From: Azospirillum sp. RU38E
GTDB lineage: Bacteria; Pseudomonadota; Alphaproteobacteria; Azospirillales; Azospirillaceae
DNA: 64,000 nt
NCBI RefSeq assembly: GCF_900188385.1
Contig: NZ_FZOI01000013.1
Coordinates: 105,343 to 169,342 of the forward strand
Reading direction: 5' to 3'
In this document: in pieces, positions 61,950 to 64,000 of the stretch
How positions within the stretch are numbered: position 1 is the first letter of the stretch
Layout of the letters: every line of letters begins with the position of its first letter
Position numbers and translations under genes: made by a program
The notes under the pieces: model-generated
Seen by the model: only the letters and a program-made list of their open reading frames with translations
What the model was told of the DNA's origin: nothing
The model's database searches: none

Positions 61950-63572
61950 ATGCCTGATGATCTTTCGCCCCAGAGCTTCAGCCTGTTCCCGCTTGGCGAG
62001 GACAAGACCCCCTATCGCAAGCTGACCGCCGATTATGTCTCGGTCAGCGAGTTTGAGGGCGAAAGCATCCTCAAGGTGGAGCCGGAGGGGATGCGCCTGT
62101 TGGCCGAGCAGGCCTTCATCGACATCAACCACCTGCTGCGTCCCGGCCATCTGGCCCAATTGGCCAAGATCCTGGATGACAAGGAGGCCTCGGCCAACGA
62201 CCGTTTCGTGGCGCTCGACCTGCTGAAGAATGCCTCCATCGCCGCCGGTGGCGTGCTGCCCATGTGCCAGGATACTGGCACCGCCATTGTCATGGGCAAG
62301 AAGGGCCGCCGCGTCTGGACCAAGGGTGCCGACGATCTGGCGCTGGCCGATGGTATCCGCGATGCCTATCTGAAGCGCAATCTGCGCTACAGCCAGGTGG
62401 CCCCGCTCTCCATGTATGAGGAGAAGAACACCCGCACCAACCTGCCCGGCCAGATCGAGATCTATGCCGAGGGGGAGGATGCCTATAAGTTCTTCTTCAT
62501 GGCCAAGGGCGGCGGTTCCGCCAACAAGACTTTCCTGTTCCAGGCCACGCCGTCCGTGCTGGCGCCCGACCGGCTGATCCCCTTCATTGAAGAGAAGATG
62601 GCCTCGCTGGGCACCTCGGCCTGTCCGCCCTATCATCTGTCGGTGGTGATCGGCGGCCTGTCGGCGGAACTGAACCTGAAGACGGTGAAGCTGGCTTCGG
62701 CGCGTTATTATGACGGTCTGCCGACGCAAGGTTCGGAAAGCGGCCATGCTTACCGCGATCTGGAGATGGAACAGGCCCTGTTCGCCGCCTCCCAGAAGCT
62801 GGGCATCGGTGCACAGTTCGGCGGCAAATATTTCTGCCATGATGTGCGGGTGATCCGCCTGCCGCGCCATGGTGCCTCGCTGCCGATCGGCATTGGCGTG
62901 TCCTGCTCGGCCGATCGTCAGGCCTTGGGCAAGATCACCAAGGATGGCATCTATCTGGAGCAGCTGGAGACCGATCCCGCCCGCTTCCTGCCGGAAGTGG
63001 ATGCCTCCTCCCTCTCTGACGAGGTGGTGAAGATCGATCTGACCAAGCCGATGGCGGAAATCCGCGCCACGCTGACTCAATATCCGATCCGTACCCGCGT
63101 CTCGCTCACCGGCCCGCTGATCGTGGCGCGCGACAGCGCCCATGCCAAGCTGCGCGCGGCCCTGGATGCGGGCCAGCCGCTGCCGGATTATTTCAAGAAT
63201 CACCCGATCTATTATGCCGGCCCGGCGAAGACGCCGGAAGGTTACGCCTCGGGTTCCTTCGGCCCGACGACGGCTGGCCGTATGGACAGCTTCGTTGATC
63301 AATTCCAGGCGGCGGGCGGTTCGTTTGTTATGCTTGCCAAGGGCAACCGCTCGCCGGCGGTGAAAAATGCCTGCCAGAAACATGGCGGCTTCTATCTGGG
63401 CTCCATCGGCGGCGCGGCCGCCCGTCTGGCCCAGGATTGCATCAAAAAGGTGGAGTGCATCGCCTTCCCCGAGCTGGGCATGGAAGCCATCTGGCGCATC
63501 GAGGTGGAGGATTTCCCCGCCTTCATCATCACCGACGATAAGGGCAACGATTTCTTCGAAGCGACGAAGTAA
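61950..63572 (+). CDS. Class I iron-sulfur fumarate hydratase
   Basis: Converts fumarate to malate in the citric acid cycle with an oxygen-sensitive [4Fe-4S] cluster. It has 540 residues, single-chain FumA/FumB type with both alpha and beta domains in one protein. The alpha domain has [18 protein letters not shown] (first cluster Cys) and [20 protein letters not shown] carries another likely cluster Cys. The beta domain has [46 protein letters not shown] and the late [20 protein letters not shown]. It is followed by a strong terminator. Confidence 0.95.
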   Translation: MPDDLSPQSFSLFPLGEDKTPYRKLTADYVSVSEFEGESILKVEPEGMRLLAEQAFIDINHLLRPGHLAQLAKILDDKEASANDRFVALDLLKNASIAAGGVLPMCQDTGTAIVMGKKGRRVWTKGADDLALADGIRDAYLKRNLRYSQVAPLSMYEEKNTRTNLPGQIEIYAEGEDAYKFFFMAKGGGSANKTFLFQATPSVLAPDRLIPFIEEKMASLGTSACPPYHLSVVIGGLSAELNLKTVKLASARYYDGLPTQGSESGHAYRDLEMEQALFAASQKLGIGAQFGGKYFCHDVRVIRLPRHGASLPIGIGVSCSADRQALGKITKDGIYLEQLETDPARFLPEVDASSLSDEVVKIDLTKPMAEIRATLTQYPIRTRVSLTGPLIVARDSAHAKLRAALDAGQPLPDYFKNHPIYYAGPAKTPEGYASGSFGPTTAGRMDSFVDQFQAAGGSFVMLAKGNRSPAVKNACQKHGGFYLGSIGGAAARLAQDCIKKVECIAFPELGMEAIWRIEVEDFPAFIITDDKGNDFFEATK

Positions 63573-63586
63573 ACCGCCCTCTCGTA

Positions 63587-63617
63587 AAAAACCCCGACCT
63601 CCCCGGTCGGGGTTTTT
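63587..63617 (+). terminator. Terminator after fumarase
   Basis: AAAAACCCCGACC (63587-63599) pairs with GGTCGGGGTTTTT (63605-63617), with six Ts. Confidence 0.92.
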
Positions 63618-63920
63618 TGCATTTTTGTGAAAAAGCTCTTGCATATCGTCGCGTAGGCGCCCATAAACAGTTCCCCGCACTGAACGAGCTGTATGGTTTG
63701 GATGGTGCGAGGTTGGAAATGGGCTGCAAGGCCATTCTGACGCGGCTCTTGGGTGAATGCCCAGACAAGTTAAATGATCTATCGTGCTGTTGGGTGAGCT
63801 GTTCGCCAGACTTGGTTCTGGTGGGTTGATTGCTTGATGGTCCGTTGACCGGGTTGGTTCTATGCTTTTTGTAGCGTTTCGGCGCTGCGGAGAAAAAAGT
63901 TTGGAACGGTGAAAAAACGG
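63618..63920. other. Intergenic region upstream of the terminal promoter
   Basis: No gene is convincing; a 70-codon frame here lacks a ribosome site and family features. At 63845 a TTGACC hexamer with GGGTTGGTT after it repeats the theme of the promoter at 63921. Confidence 0.4.
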
Positions 63921-63949
63921 TTGACGGGTTGGTTGGAGGTGTTTAGAAA
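63921..63949 (+). promoter_or_regulatory. Strong sigma-70-type promoter, possibly of a stable-RNA operon
   Basis: TTGACG (63921-63926), a 17-base spacer, and TAGAAA (63944-63949) give a near-consensus promoter. The DNA after it (GCGCTCCACCAACGACGG onward) is GC-rich and has no start codon up to the window end. Such promoters are typical of rRNA leaders in alphaproteobacteria. Which gene it serves cannot be seen. Confidence 0.5.
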
Positions 63950-64000
63950 GCGCTCCACCAACGACGGCGGCGCCGCTGCCGACGATGGATTTGCAGTCTC

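Noticed and set aside
63617..63829. 70-codon frame after the fumarase terminator
   Set aside because: It starts inside the terminator T-run, has no ribosome site and no family features.

Overview
The window is GC-rich, densely coded DNA from a motile, Gram-negative alphaproteobacterium, most likely a Rhodospirillales/Azospirillaceae relative. I judge this from the gene types only: sigma-54-type glnB-glnA, flgK-flgL-flgE, sphingomonad/caulobacter-style TonB-dependent receptors, tig-clpP-clpX, and a tRNA-His with an encoded G-1. No search could be run, so genus level is inference.

Layout. 1-8.6 kb is a plasmid-type replication and partition region: a Rep_3-like initiator, an orphan AT-rich gene followed by a decayed second copy of the rep 3' end, a GNAT protein, an alpha/beta-hydrolase-fold protein lacking the usual nucleophile, a radical SAM/SPASM enzyme with three small peptide genes (a Y-X(10)-GDL/DUF1843-like peptide-modification system), and parA-parB with candidate centromere sequences. 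8.7-13.7 kb holds a TonB receptor-esterase pair and a phosphopantetheinyl transferase. 13.9-19.6 kb carries an M1-type peptidase and partner, thymidine kinase, a methyltransferase and a DUF2934-like protein. 19.9-28.1 kb is a flagellar hook/junction block with very large FlgL and FlgE and two sigma-54 promoters. 28.2-38 kb carries a glutathione peroxidase, a hybrid histidine kinase, LptD, a GntR regulator divergent from a TonB receptor, and small proteins. 38-46.8 kb is housekeeping: glnA, glnB, tRNA-His, NAD(P)HX repair, tRNA-Leu, tig, clpP, clpX. 47-54.7 kb is a carbohydrate-scavenging island: GH3 glucosidase, divergent TonB receptor, tryptophan-halogenase-like flavoprotein. 54.8-63.6 kb has a fused SecDF, a MarR-EmrA-EmrB efflux operon, RidA and class I fumarase. 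The last 100 bases contain a strong promoter, perhaps for a stable-RNA operon.

How it fits together. Plasmid-style rep/par genes beside core genes (glnBA, tig-clpPX, secDF, lptD, fumarase, two tRNAs) suggest either a chromid or a chromosome that captured a plasmid replicon. Three TonB receptors, two of them next to secreted hydrolases and with similar LacI-like palindromes upstream, suggest a shared sugar-responsive regulon whose regulator is not in the window. The radical SAM/peptide cluster is the best candidate for a poorly characterised biological system.
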